Of a stretch of DNA of 64,000 nucleotides, positions 1 to 7,659 are shown in pieces. Numbering within the stretch: position 1 is the first letter of the stretch; every line of letters starts with the position of its first letter. A program made the translations under genes and the position numbers. Origin of the DNA: Mycobacterium sp. E1747. GTDB taxonomy: Bacteria > Actinomycetota > Actinomycetes > Mycobacteriales > Mycobacteriaceae. The stretch spans positions 1 to 64,000 of the forward strand of contig NZ_LZJI01000084.1 in assembly GCF_001667775.1 (NCBI RefSeq), written 5' to 3'. The notes beneath the pieces are model-generated. The model saw nothing but the letters and a program-made list of their open reading frames with translations. It did not search any database and was not told the origin of the DNA.

Positions 1-909
1 GATGTCCACATCTGCACCGCGAGCGGATTATCCGCCGAGACTGTGATGTTCACCGCGACGTGGCGCGCAGACGGCGTGCGCGTACGGCGCGATCTGGTCG
101 CACGTGTCGCCCCCGCCGGCCGCGGCATGTTCTACAGCTACGACCTCGATCTCGAAGCGGAGGTGATGAACAGACTGCGCCGTCTCGCTCACCTGCCGAT
201 ACCCGAAGTGCTCTGCTACGTGGGCGATGTCGACGCCGTCGGCGCGCCATTCTTCATCATGGAGCGGTTGACGGGCACCACACCTGCCGACGATCCGCCG
301 TTCACGACGACGGGCTGGTTCTATGGACTCTCGCCGCAACGCAAGAGGATCGCTCTCGACAATGGACTCGCCGCGATGGCGTCATTGCATCGGGTCGATC
401 CCGCCGCCGTTGGGCTGAACGACATCGGTCGGTACGGCCCAGTAGACGGGGACACTCTCGGCGCTCAAATCGACCACTGGGAGAAGGCGTTTCACTGGGC
501 CACCGACGGCACGGCGAACCCTGGAGTCGCGGCGGGTTTCGAGTGGGTTCGCGCCAACCGCCCCCGCGTGTCCGAGCCGCGCGTCATCAGTTGGGGGGGA
601 CGCGCGCATCGGTAACATCGTGTTCGCCGAGAACCTGACCGTCTCCGGGATCATCGATTGGGAAGCGGTCAGCCTTGGTAGCCCCCGAACTCGACCTCGG
701 TTGGTGGCTGGGCACGTTTCGGCTGTTCAGCGATGCCATCGACATCCCGCTGCCGCAGGGGTTCCCCACGCGCTGCGAGCTGGTCTCGAGATACGAGGAA
801 CTCACCGGGTTCACCGTCGCGCACCTCCGCCACCCGGCTGCTGGCCGAAGTCACCGGTGCCGACGCGCCGACTGGCGACTCGCAATACTTCATCGGTAAC
901 CGAAGCTGA
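1..909 (+). pseudogene. APH-family phosphotransferase, frameshifted, 5' end outside window
   Basis: The reading frame is already open at base 1 (GLSAETVMFTATW is a typical early stretch of the APH/ChoK-like phosphotransferases that often neighbour fadE genes in mycobacteria). It continues with the kinase-like core (FFIMERL about 250-275, LASLH-type motif at 375-395) and the metal-binding region (IIDWE near 651-663). The frame is broken by a run of seven G at 593-599 (six would restore SWGDARIGN) and five C at 682-686 (four would restore GSPELDLGWW). A third disruption lies near 820-832, where residues after YEELTGFTV are lost and the tail TRLLAEVTGAD resumes in the first frame, ending at a TGA at 907-909. 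The first two look like homopolymer indels and could be sequencing errors; the third also removes residues and supports a true pseudogene. Confidence 0.75.
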
Positions 910-911
910 GA

Positions 912-1562
912 TTATGCGCTGTCGCCGGTGCGTGATGGCGCGTACGCGTAGAGGCTGAGCCACACAATGTCCGCCAAGCCTTTAACCAGTCGGTCGACCT
1001 CGGGTTCGGAGGCGCCCGCGACCAGGGTGTGCTGACCGCGTGCTGCCATCGCCATCAGCCACGCGGCGGTCTCCATCGGCGGTAGGTCCGTACACACGAA
1101 GCCCTCTCGCTGCCCGACTTCGATGTGCCGACACAGCCTTTCGACATTGCGCCTGGTGATGACGTCGACTTGTTTTCGTAGGATCGGCTCATACGCCGCC
1201 GATGCGTACAGCTCGCGCATGAGTGCCGCGTGTGGGCGGTACGTGTGGACGAGGAAGGCTAGGGCCGCCTCGACATCGGCGCGAACCGCGCTGCCGTCGA
1301 GTTGCCACCAGGCCGCACCCACTTGCTCTAGCCGGCTGGAGATGACAGCCAACCAGTCGGCTAAGAGTTCGGCTCGATCTGCGAAGTGTAGGTAGAACGT
1401 TGAGCGCGGCACCTCCGCGGCACCGCAGAGCTGGCCCATCGACAGTTGCATGAAATTGGCGCCGTCCGACAACAGCGTTTCGGCGGTTGTCATCATCTTT
1501 TCGCTGATCTCCTCGCGGCGTCGGCCGCGCACGCTGCGAGATTTGCGCGTCACCGAACTCAT
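912..1562 (-). CDS. TetR-family transcriptional regulator
   Basis: A 216-residue TetR-type repressor. The N-terminal helix-turn-helix reads MQLSMGQLCGAAEVPRSTFY followed by LHFADRAELLADW, the family's recognition helix and following helix; the C-terminal part is a helical ligand/dimer domain with the motif ASAAYEPILR. The ATG at 1562 is preceded by GAGGGG and overlaps the stop of the upstream TetR by 4 bp (ATGA), so the two are translationally coupled. A longer in-frame start at 1691 exists but would lie inside the neighbour. Its closest relative in the window is that neighbour (similar 'ASAYDP/ASAAYEP' motif), suggesting tandem duplication. Ligand and targets are unknown. Confidence 0.85.
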   Translation of the reverse strand: MSSVTRKSRSVRGRRREEISEKMMTTAETLLSDGANFMQLSMGQLCGAAEVPRSTFYLHFADRAELLADWLAVISSRLEQVGAAWWQLDGSAVRADVEAALAFLVHTYRPHAALMRELYASAAYEPILRKQVDVITRRNVERLCRHIEVGQREGFVCTDLPPMETAAWLMAMAARGQHTLVAGASEPEVDRLVKGLADIVWLSLYAYAPSRTGDSA

Positions 1563-2176
1563 CCGCGTGCCCCTCGATATAACACGTTCCAGCTGATCAT
1601 GCTGATCGCGTCGATCAGCCGCTCGTGCCGCTGTGGGCTGGCCGCCGGAATCTGGTCGTACAGCCCCTGTTCGACGAGTCGGACGAGCCAACGTGCGACG
1701 ACGTCCGGCTCGATATCGGGCGAGACAGCGTGCAGGTGCTGTCCGGCTCGGATGTGCTCGGCAATCCCGTCCTGTCCAGATTGCACCATCCGCGCAAAGC
1801 CCTCCGCCGCGACCGGGTCGTAGGCCGACGCGTCGATCACCGCCTTGAGCAACGCGCTGTGCTGCTCAAAGAAGCCGATGAACCCGGCCATCGCTGTGCG
1901 CAGCTGCGCGTACTCGGCCGTGGGCGGCAGCTCCCACCACCCCTGGACAGCGACCAGCGCGTCGTCGAGCAGGTCTTCGGTGAGCGCACCCAGCATCTGT
2001 CCCTTGTCGGCGAAGTAGACGTAAAAAGTCGAGCGGGCGATCCGAGCTTCCCGAATGATGTCTTCGACGCTGAGGCTGGTGAATGACGATTGCTCGAGTA
2101 GCCGCTCCACAGCGGCCCTGATACGTCTGGTGTACTGCGCGCGGCGGTCATCCGCGAGGCTGGCTGCCGGTTCCAT
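1559..2176 (-). CDS. TetR-family transcriptional regulator
   Basis: A 205-residue TetR regulator, first gene of a two-gene minus-strand unit. The HTH region is FTSLSVEDIIREARIARSTF followed by YVYFADKGQMLGAL; the C-terminal domain contains FFEQHSALLKAVIDASAYDP. I chose ATG 2176 (MEPAASLADD); an in-frame start at 2209 would add 11 basic residues. It overlaps the downstream TetR by 4 bp. The 130 bp upstream (2177-2305) hold its promoter and no visible gene. Possibly a sister copy of its neighbour; targets cannot be read from sequence. Confidence 0.85.
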   Translation of the reverse strand: MEPAASLADDRRAQYTRRIRAAVERLLEQSSFTSLSVEDIIREARIARSTFYVYFADKGQMLGALTEDLLDDALVAVQGWWELPPTAEYAQLRTAMAGFIGFFEQHSALLKAVIDASAYDPVAAEGFARMVQSGQDGIAEHIRAGQHLHAVSPDIEPDVVARWLVRLVEQGLYDQIPAASPQRHERLIDAISMISWNVLYRGARG

Positions 2177-2305
2177 GTTCCTTGCGATTCTACGGCTCCG
2201 CGCTCGCACAGGGGGAGGGTCTGCACACGTCAGACGGCATATGAGCGGGTGGCAGTGTCATCATCAAGCTCGCCCGACCGCACCTCGACCCGCGGCGCGT
2301 CCTTG

Positions 2306-2456
2306 CTAGTGGGCTTTGGCGATGACGTCCGGCATGCGCACCACCAGCGCGGGGTCATCAGTCATCTGGACGTGACCGACGCCGGGAAGGATGTGGGAGG
2401 CCTGCGGCGAGCATCGACACGCCCTAGCGTGAACGGCAGGATGGGTCCGGGGAGAA
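2306..2456 (-). pseudogene. Remnant of an alpha/beta-hydrolase C-terminus
   Basis: Between a TetR and a fadE gene, the minus strand encodes SHILPGVGHVQMTDDPALVV and ends RMPDVIAKAH with a TAG at 2306-2308. This resembles the catalytic-histidine region at the C-terminus of alpha/beta hydrolases (typical form LPGVGHVPMxDDPALV). Upstream, in another minus frame, GPILPFTLGR resembles the strand that normally precedes it, so at least one frameshift separates the two pieces and the first ~200 residues are absent. No start codon or upstream core is present. I read it as a decayed gene fragment; chance similarity is possible because the region is short. Confidence 0.5.
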
Positions 2457-2458
2457 AC

Positions 2459-3616
2459 TCAGACTCCGCCTCGTGACACCAGCTGACCGGCAATTACGTT
2501 GCGCTGGATCTCGTTGGTGCCCTCGCCCACGATCATCAGGGGAGCATCGCGGAAGTAGCGTTCAACGTCGTACTCAGTGGAATAGCCGTACCCGCCGTGT
2601 ATGCGCACCGCATCGAGCGCAATCTCCATGGCGACCTCCGAGGCGAACAGTTTCGCCATGCCGGCTTCCATATCAGCGCGGTCTCCGCTGTCATAGCGGT
2701 CGGCGGCGTGGAGGGTGAGCTGACGTGCTGCCATCAGCTTGGTCGCCATGTCGGCGAGATAGTGTCCGATGGCTTGGTGTTTCCAGATGGGCTTACCAAA
2801 GCTTTCTCGCTGCTGGCTATATGTCAGGGCATCTTCGAGCGCAGCGCTCGCGACTCCTAGGGCGCGTGACGCGACCTGAATTCTGCCTATCTCGAGGCCG
2901 CGCATCATCTGTGAGAATCCTTGGCCCGGTTGGCCTCCCAGGATCGCTGATGACGGAACCCGACAGTCGTCGAACGATAGCTCGCAGCTTTCAACGCCTT
3001 TGTAGCCAAGTTTCGGGAGGTCCCGCGAGATCGTGAGCCCCGCCGTGGGGTTGTCGATCAACACCACAGAGATACCGGCGTGCTTGGGTTGAGCGTTCGG
3101 GTCGGTCTTGCACAGCAACGCGATCAGACCGGACCTGCGGGCGTTGGAAATCCACGTCTTGGATCCCTTGATATTCAAGTCCTCACCCTGCGCGATGGCG
3201 AGCGTCGAGATGTTCTGCAAGTCGGATCCGCCGCCGGGTTCGGTGAGTGCCATGGTGGCCCGAAGCTCACCAGTGGCCATCGCCGGCAGGTAGCGCTGCT
3301 TTTGCTCCTCGGTACCGAACTTCGCGAGCAGCTTGGCGACGACCGTGTGGCCGCCCATCGCGCCGGCCAAGCTCATCCAACCCCGTGCGAGTTCTTGAGT
3401 GACGAGTACGTAGCAACGGGTCGATACCGGGGAACCGCCGAATTCCTCGGGGACCGCGAGCCCGTAGATGCCGATGTTCTTCATCTGGTCAATCCACTCA
3501 TCAGGATATGAGTTGGCGTGCTCCACCTCGCGAACCGTCGGCTTGACGTCGCGATCGATGAACTTGCGCACGGTGTCGACCAGCATCGTCTCTTCGTCCG
3601 ACAGTCCTGTGTGCAT
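2459..3616 (-). CDS. Acyl-CoA dehydrogenase (FadE type)
   Basis: A 385-residue flavin acyl-CoA dehydrogenase that would oxidise an acyl-CoA to the 2,3-enoyl-CoA with FAD. Visible family features: the FAD/substrate motif MALTEPGGGSDLQN, the strand TKTWISNARRSG, the C-terminal QRESFGKPIWKHQAI and IHGGYGYSTEY, and EGTNEIQR, which carries the usual catalytic glutamate. ATG 3616 (MHTGLSDEE) is preceded by AAAAGGAAGG; a longer frame to 3658 would run into the operator-like dyad at 3662-3675. It is transcribed away from the truncated TetR at 4010. The dyad is shared with three other promoters of the catabolic region. Substrate unknown. Confidence 0.9.
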   Translation of the reverse strand: MHTGLSDEETMLVDTVRKFIDRDVKPTVREVEHANSYPDEWIDQMKNIGIYGLAVPEEFGGSPVSTRCYVLVTQELARGWMSLAGAMGGHTVVAKLLAKFGTEEQKQRYLPAMATGELRATMALTEPGGGSDLQNISTLAIAQGEDLNIKGSKTWISNARRSGLIALLCKTDPNAQPKHAGISVVLIDNPTAGLTISRDLPKLGYKGVESCELSFDDCRVPSSAILGGQPGQGFSQMMRGLEIGRIQVASRALGVASAALEDALTYSQQRESFGKPIWKHQAIGHYLADMATKLMAARQLTLHAADRYDSGDRADMEAGMAKLFASEVAMEIALDAVRIHGGYGYSTEYDVERYFRDAPLMIVGEGTNEIQRNVIAGQLVSRGGV

Positions 3617-3661
3617 CGCGAGCACCTTCCTTTTAGCTATCCTGCGGAGCGGCGGCAAATT

Positions 3662-3675
3662 TTAATATAGATTAA
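3662..3675. promoter_or_regulatory. Operator-like dyad TTAAT-ATAG-ATTAA
   Basis: Perfect 5-bp inverted repeat TTAAT...ATTAA with a 4-bp spacer, 46 bp upstream of the fadE start at 3616. Closely similar sequences occur at 5293-5306, 18522-18535 and 29337-29350, each directly before a catabolic gene. Likely a binding site for a shared repressor (inference). Confidence 0.6.
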
Positions 3676-3916
3676 GTAGGGTGTCGCATCCAAGTGCGCG
3701 GAGACGGCATCAGTCCCGTTGCCAATGGTAGAAGCGCCGCCACCGTCAGCGCGGCCGTGGGTGACCCGGTGCCGTTGACGCGGTTGACGGCTTGGAACGT
3801 GGCCGTGGGCCAACCGCACTGGCCGAACGCGTCGCGGGTGGCCTGCAGAATTCACACGCATCTGACGAGAAACGGCCGGACCGTCCGCGTGAGGCCGTTG
3901 TGTACTGGCTCACACT

Positions 3917-3942
3917 ATACACAGTGTTCATACACTATGTAT
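3917..3942. promoter_or_regulatory. 26-bp palindromic operator candidate
   Basis: Reads ATACA-c-AGTGT-tcat-ACACT-a-TGTAT: two nested perfect 5-bp inverted repeats around a 4-bp centre. It lies between fadE (minus) and the TetR-like remnant at 4010 (plus), the usual place for a TetR operator. Confidence 0.65.
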
Positions 3943-4009
3943 GGCCGATTTGAATTTGGATTAACTTCCTGTTGGCCATCGTTGGCTCGCAGCTTGCTGG
4001 CGGTACACC

Positions 4010-4396
4010 GTGCAGCCGTTTCTGGCTCGGTCGGATGAGGACTCGGTCGATGAAGCGCTGAGGCGAAGCCTGACGCAGGTCACGCAGGCCTGGCACCGGC
4101 ATCGCGTCGTCTTGCGGGCGACGGCTCACCACGGGCATTCCGATCCCGACCTACACAGTTTGTGGCTGAGCATTGCGGAGCGGTTCGTCAGCGCCGGCGC
4201 CGCGGAGATAGACCGCCAACGCGACGCCGGCCTCGTCACATCGGCGGAGTCGAGTCGGACGTTGGCCGCGACGTTGTTCTGGGGGACCGAGCGGGTCCTT
4301 TACATCGCAGGACTCGGGGTGGATCCTTCGCTGCCCGACGAGGAATCGGCTCTCGGGCCACTCATCGCGATGTGGCACGGCGCGCTCTACGGGTGA
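4010..4396 (+). pseudogene. TetR-like regulator lacking the HTH domain
   Basis: A 128-residue frame from a GTG at 4010 that matches only the C-terminal ligand-binding half of EthR-like TetR proteins (RVVLRATAHHGHSDPDLHSL, then LFWGTERVLYIAGLG). No helix-turn-helix is encoded upstream in any frame, there is no convincing ribosome-binding site before the GTG, and a full-length member would need about 70-90 more N-terminal residues. A 5' deletion of a repressor gene is the simplest explanation; its operator (3917-3942) seems to have survived. If translated, the product could still dimerise but not bind DNA by itself. Confidence 0.65.
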
Positions 4397-4438
4397 CGCG
4401 GCGGCGGTGGCTGAGCATTCACAGCGACCGCCGCCGCG
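4397..4438. terminator. Bidirectional hairpin between convergent genes
   Basis: A perfect 12-bp stem (CGCGGCGGCGGT at 4397-4408 pairs with 4427-4438) with an 18-nt loop begins right after the stop of the TetR remnant and before the end of the convergent SDR gene. There is no T-tract, as is common in mycobacterial terminators. Confidence 0.6.
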
Positions 4439-4450
4439 CCGGCAGCGCCG

Positions 4451-5248
4451 TCACGGCATGGTGTAGCCGCCGCTGACCGAAATCAGTTGCCCCGTGATCT
4501 GTCTCGCAGCAGTAGGGGAGGCGAACCAGACGGCCGCACGACCGATGTCATCGGCGGTGGTCAGTCGCCGCAGTGGGGTGTCCTTGAGCATGTAGTCGAT
4601 CTGCTTCTCATTGAAGACGTTTTCCTGCCCGACCGACCAGAGGCTGGCGGCGCCCACCGCGTCGGGGCCGTCCGGAATCACCAGGCCGGGGCAGATGACA
4701 TTGGAGCGCACACCGTGCCGTCCATGCTCTCGCGCCGTCGTACGCGCGAGTGCCACCATCGCCGCCTTCGAAGCGCCGTAAACCCCCTGACGGATCTGCC
4801 CGAACGCCGCTTCGCTGGCAATGAAGACGATCGCACCCTCGCCGGCGTCCTTCATCGGTTCAATGGCGGCTTGAGTGGCGGCGATCGCGCTGAATAGGTT
4901 GATCTCGATCGTGCGCTGCCATTTGTCGCGATCGGTGTCGGTGGCTATAAATCCCGGCACGCTCCAGCCGGCGTTGTTCACCAGAACGTCGATGCCGCCC
5001 CATGCGCTGACAGCCGCGCCGATGGCGGCCTCGCCGCCGCCGGCCTCGGTAAGGTCCGCGATCGCCAACTCAACCGCTGCGGCACCGCGGTCCAGAGCTT
5101 CGTCGCGCACCTTCTTGGCCTGCGGTTCGTCGATGTCGTTCAACACGATTCGCGCACCCTCGGCGGCAAACGCATGAACGATGCCCCGGCCAATGTTCGA
5201 CGCTCCGCCGGTGACGACGACCCGAGCGCCCGCTAGTCCCAGATCCAC
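4451..5248 (-). CDS. Short-chain dehydrogenase/reductase
   Basis: A 265-residue classical SDR, NAD(P)-dependent oxidoreductase of hydroxyl/keto groups. N-terminal cofactor motif TGGASNIGRG, NNAG at the end of strand 4 (VLVNNAGWS), catalytic serine in IVFIASEA, and the YGASK tyrosine-lysine pair; C-terminal tail ITGQLISVSGGYTMP. The start is GTG 5248 with AAGGAGG seven bases upstream; an upstream ATG at 5287 would overlap the promoter. It diverges from another SDR at 5328, and the dyad at 5293-5306 lies between them. Likely a 3-hydroxyacyl-CoA or alicyclic alcohol dehydrogenase of the adjoining pathway (inference from context). Confidence 0.9.
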   Translation of the reverse strand: MDLGLAGARVVVTGGASNIGRGIVHAFAAEGARIVLNDIDEPQAKKVRDEALDRGAAAVELAIADLTEAGGGEAAIGAAVSAWGGIDVLVNNAGWSVPGFIATDTDRDKWQRTIEINLFSAIAATQAAIEPMKDAGEGAIVFIASEAAFGQIRQGVYGASKAAMVALARTTAREHGRHGVRSNVICPGLVIPDGPDAVGAASLWSVGQENVFNEKQIDYMLKDTPLRRLTTADDIGRAAVWFASPTAARQITGQLISVSGGYTMP

Positions 5249-5292
5249 GATGATCCCTCCTTGGGCGGGGTTGGTTGAGTGGTGCAATTGGT

Positions 5293-5306
5293 TTAACCTA
5301 GATTAG
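5293..5306. promoter_or_regulatory. Operator-like dyad TTAAC-CTAG-ATTAG
   Basis: Second copy of the recurring dyad, in the divergent promoter of the SDR genes starting at 5248 (minus) and 5328 (plus); it could control both directions. Two positions depart from the perfect site at 3662. Confidence 0.6.
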
Positions 5307-5327
5307 AAATTATGTTTAAATTTGTCT

Positions 5328-6092
5328 ATGACCACCAGGCTCTCCGGGGCGTTACGCGTGGCTGAGCCGCTGTTGAGCGACAAGGTCGCCGTGGTCACCG
5401 GCGGCGCCCGCGGTATTGGTGCCGAGATCGCCCGCCTGCTCCGGGCGCACGGCGCCAAGGTGGTACTGGCCGATCTCGACGAGGCCGCCGTGAAGTCAAC
5501 GGCCGACGATCTGGACAGCCTCGGAGTGGTGTGCGACGTCACCTCAGACGAAGATGTGCAGCAGCTCGTCGAGCGAGCCGTCACCGAACACGGGCGACTC
5601 GACGTGTTCGTCAACAACGCCGGCATCACCCGCGATGCGTCGATGCGGAAGATGACCGTGGCCGACTTCGACGCCGTCGTCACCGTCGGACTTCGCGGGA
5701 CATGGCTGGGCGTCCGGCACGCATCGGCGGTGATGCGCGAGCAGAAGTACGGCAGCATCGTCAATATCTCGTCGCTGTCGGGCAAGTCCGGCAACCCCGG
5801 GCAGACGAACTACAGCGCAGCCAAAGCGGGCATCGTCGGCTTGACCAAGGCGGCCGCCAAGGAAGTCGCGCACCACAACGTGCGCGTCAACGCGATTCAA
5901 CCCGGGCTGATCCGGACTCCGATGACCGAGGCGATGCCCCCCGAGGTGTTCGCCGAACGTGAGGCCGCGGTCCCGATGAAGCGTGCGGGGCGCGCCGAGG
6001 AGGTCGCGGGCGCAGTTGTCTTCCTCGGGTCGGACCTCTCCAGCTACATCACCGGCGCGGTGCTGGAGGTCGGCGGTGGGAGGTACATGTGA
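5328..6092 (+). CDS. Short-chain dehydrogenase (FabG-like)
   Basis: A 254-residue SDR related to 3-oxoacyl-ACP/CoA reductases: TGGARGIG cofactor loop, NNAGITRDASMRKM (the FabG-type segment), SSLSGKSGNPGQTNYSAAK containing the catalytic Ser and Tyr-x3-Lys, and a GGGRYM C-terminus. First gene of a run of overlapping genes to 18372. I used ATG 5328; no Shine-Dalgarno is visible, so the mRNA may be nearly leaderless, and GTG 5358 (VAEPLLSDK) is an alternative. Predicted to interconvert 3-hydroxy and 3-keto acyl-CoA intermediates. Downstream echA begins inside its last codon (ATGTGA). Confidence 0.9.
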   Translation: MTTRLSGALRVAEPLLSDKVAVVTGGARGIGAEIARLLRAHGAKVVLADLDEAAVKSTADDLDSLGVVCDVTSDEDVQQLVERAVTEHGRLDVFVNNAGITRDASMRKMTVADFDAVVTVGLRGTWLGVRHASAVMREQKYGSIVNISSLSGKSGNPGQTNYSAAKAGIVGLTKAAAKEVAHHNVRVNAIQPGLIRTPMTEAMPPEVFAEREAAVPMKRAGRAEEVAGAVVFLGSDLSSYITGAVLEVGGGRYM

Positions 6093-6859
6093 GCATCTCG
6101 CACGCGGTCGACGCTGGCGTCGCCACGATCGTCCTCGACCGGCCGGATCGGTTGAACGCCATCACAACCTCGATGGCGCGCGAACTCGCGGGTGCGGTCA
6201 CCGAGTTGGGCACCCATCCCGAGGTGCGGGTAGTCGTCATCACCGGCGCCGGCGAGAACTTCTGTGCCGGTGGTGATTTCGACGAAGTCGAACGCCTTCG
6301 CGCGCAGGGCGCCGCGGCACTGAGCGAACTCTTCAGCGCCTTTCGCGCCGCCGGTGACGCCATCGCGGCTGCCGAGGTTCCCATCGTCGCGGCCGTTCGA
6401 GGTGTGGCCGCTGCCGGCGGGTTCGAGTTGATGCAGGCGGCCGACATCGTCCTGGTCAGCGATGACGCGCGCATCGCTGACAGTCATGTGAAGTTCGGCA
6501 TGATCCCCGGCGGGGGGAGTACCGCGCGACTGCCGCGCATCGTCGGCACGCAGCGGGCCCTGGGTCTGCTGCTGTCGGGTGATCAGATATCCGGCCGGGA
6601 GGCCGTCGACCTCGGCTTGGCCTACCGGAGTCTTCCCGCCGCCGAATTCGATGCCGGGGTCGACCGCTTCGTGCAGAAGTTGGCGACGCGGCAGCGCGAG
6701 TCCGTCGTAACGATCAAACGGCTGGTGCGTTCGGGCGCTGCTCGGCCGCTGCACGAGGCGTTGGACGCCGAGCAGACCGCTGTCGTCGAACACATCATCG
6801 CCGGCGGTAGCGGCGCAGACCGGTTCGCCGGCAGATCAGGAACGAAGGTGCACAGATGA
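6089..6859 (+). CDS. Enoyl-CoA hydratase/isomerase family protein
   Basis: A 256-residue crotonase-fold protein. The oxyanion-hole loops are visible as ITGAGENFCAGGDF and RGVAAAGGFELMQAAD; MIPGGGSTARLPRIVG forms the usual active-site helix region. GTG 6089 overlaps the SDR stop by 4 bp and its own stop overlaps the next echA (ATGA). Family reactions include enoyl-CoA hydration, isomerisation and ring cleavage by retro-Claisen; the three consecutive homologues here probably act on different intermediates, but which does what cannot be told from sequence. Confidence 0.9.
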   Translation: MSISHAVDAGVATIVLDRPDRLNAITTSMARELAGAVTELGTHPEVRVVVITGAGENFCAGGDFDEVERLRAQGAAALSELFSAFRAAGDAIAAAEVPIVAAVRGVAAAGGFELMQAADIVLVSDDARIADSHVKFGMIPGGGSTARLPRIVGTQRALGLLLSGDQISGREAVDLGLAYRSLPAAEFDAGVDRFVQKLATRQRESVVTIKRLVRSGAARPLHEALDAEQTAVVEHIIAGGSGADRFAGRSGTKVHR

Positions 6860-7659
6860 CCAAATCGATCGACGTGCCGGTCGCACTGGAGACGAGCGCC
6901 GGCGGCGTCGCCCGGCTGCAACTCAACCGGCCCGAGGCGTCCAACGGGCTCGACGTGCCGCTGCTGCGTGCCCTGCACGAGGCGATCCTGGCGTGCCATG
7001 CAAACCCCGACGTTCGCGTCGTCTTGCTGACCGGCGCAGGGCGTAATTTCTGCGCCGGCGGCGATGTGAAGACATTCGAATCCAAGGGCGAAGAGCTGCC
7101 CGCTTATCTGCGCGAGGCCACGGCGTGGCTGCAACTGGCGACGGCCGCGTTGATACAGCTGCGGGTGCCCGTGGTGACGGCCGTACAGGGTTTCGCCGCT
7201 GGAGGCGGCGGCATGGGTTTGGTCTGCGCGTCCGATCTGGTGGTGGCCGCAGAGTCAGCGAAGTTCTTCTCCGGCGCCGTGCGGGTGGGGATGGCACCCG
7301 ACGGCGGCTCGTCGGTGACGCTGACCCAGTTGGTCGGCCTTCGCCAAGCGTTGCGCATCCTTCTGACGAACCCCACGTTGACCGCCGCTGAGGCCCTCGA
7401 GATCGGACTGATCACCGAAGTCGTACCCGACGATGCTTTGACTTGGCGCGCCGAGGAGCTGGTCGCGCAACTCGCCGAATTGCCGCCGCTGGCGTTGTCG
7501 GCCACCAAGCGGCTGGTGTGGAGCGGGGTCGGGCAATCGGTGGAGCAGCGCCTCGCCGAGGAGGCCCGTACCGTTTCGGAGCTGTCCGGCACCGCCGACG
7601 CTCTCGAAGGGCTCCGCGCGGTCATCGAGCGACGACCTGCGAGGTTCGTCGGCCGATGA
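6856..7659 (+). CDS. Enoyl-CoA hydratase/isomerase family protein
   Basis: A 267-residue crotonase-fold protein, second of three in tandem. Motifs: LTGAGRNFCAGGDVKTFE (first oxyanion loop), VQGFAAGGGGMGLVCASD (second), and MAPDGGSSVTLTQLVGLRQA. ATG at 6856 overlaps the previous stop and the gene ends inside the start of the third paralogue (ATGA at 7656). The MAPDGGSS segment resembles hydratases that carry a single acidic residue in the active site; the exact activity is uncertain. Confidence 0.9.
   Translation: MTKSIDVPVALETSAGGVARLQLNRPEASNGLDVPLLRALHEAILACHANPDVRVVLLTGAGRNFCAGGDVKTFESKGEELPAYLREATAWLQLATAALIQLRVPVVTAVQGFAAGGGGMGLVCASDLVVAAESAKFFSGAVRVGMAPDGGSSVTLTQLVGLRQALRILLTNPTLTAAEALEIGLITEVVPDDALTWRAEELVAQLAELPPLALSATKRLVWSGVGQSVEQRLAEEARTVSELSGTADALEGLRAVIERRPARFVGR

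Larger units (their letters stand above)
3617..4009. other. Intergenic regulatory region, no intact gene
   Basis: A 393-bp stretch between the divergent fadE and truncated TetR genes. It holds two operator-like dyads (3662-3675 and 3917-3942). I translated all frames mentally for a missing TetR DNA-binding domain and found none; the only open frames (about 60-114 codons) show low-complexity, composition-driven sequence without family features. Local AT content is higher around 3658-3680 and 3910-3960, as expected for promoters. Confidence 0.6.

Noticed and set aside
3694-4038. A 114-codon plus-strand frame upstream of the truncated TetR that might encode its missing HTH
   Set aside because: The translation has no helix-turn-helix pattern, and it overlaps the palindromic operator.
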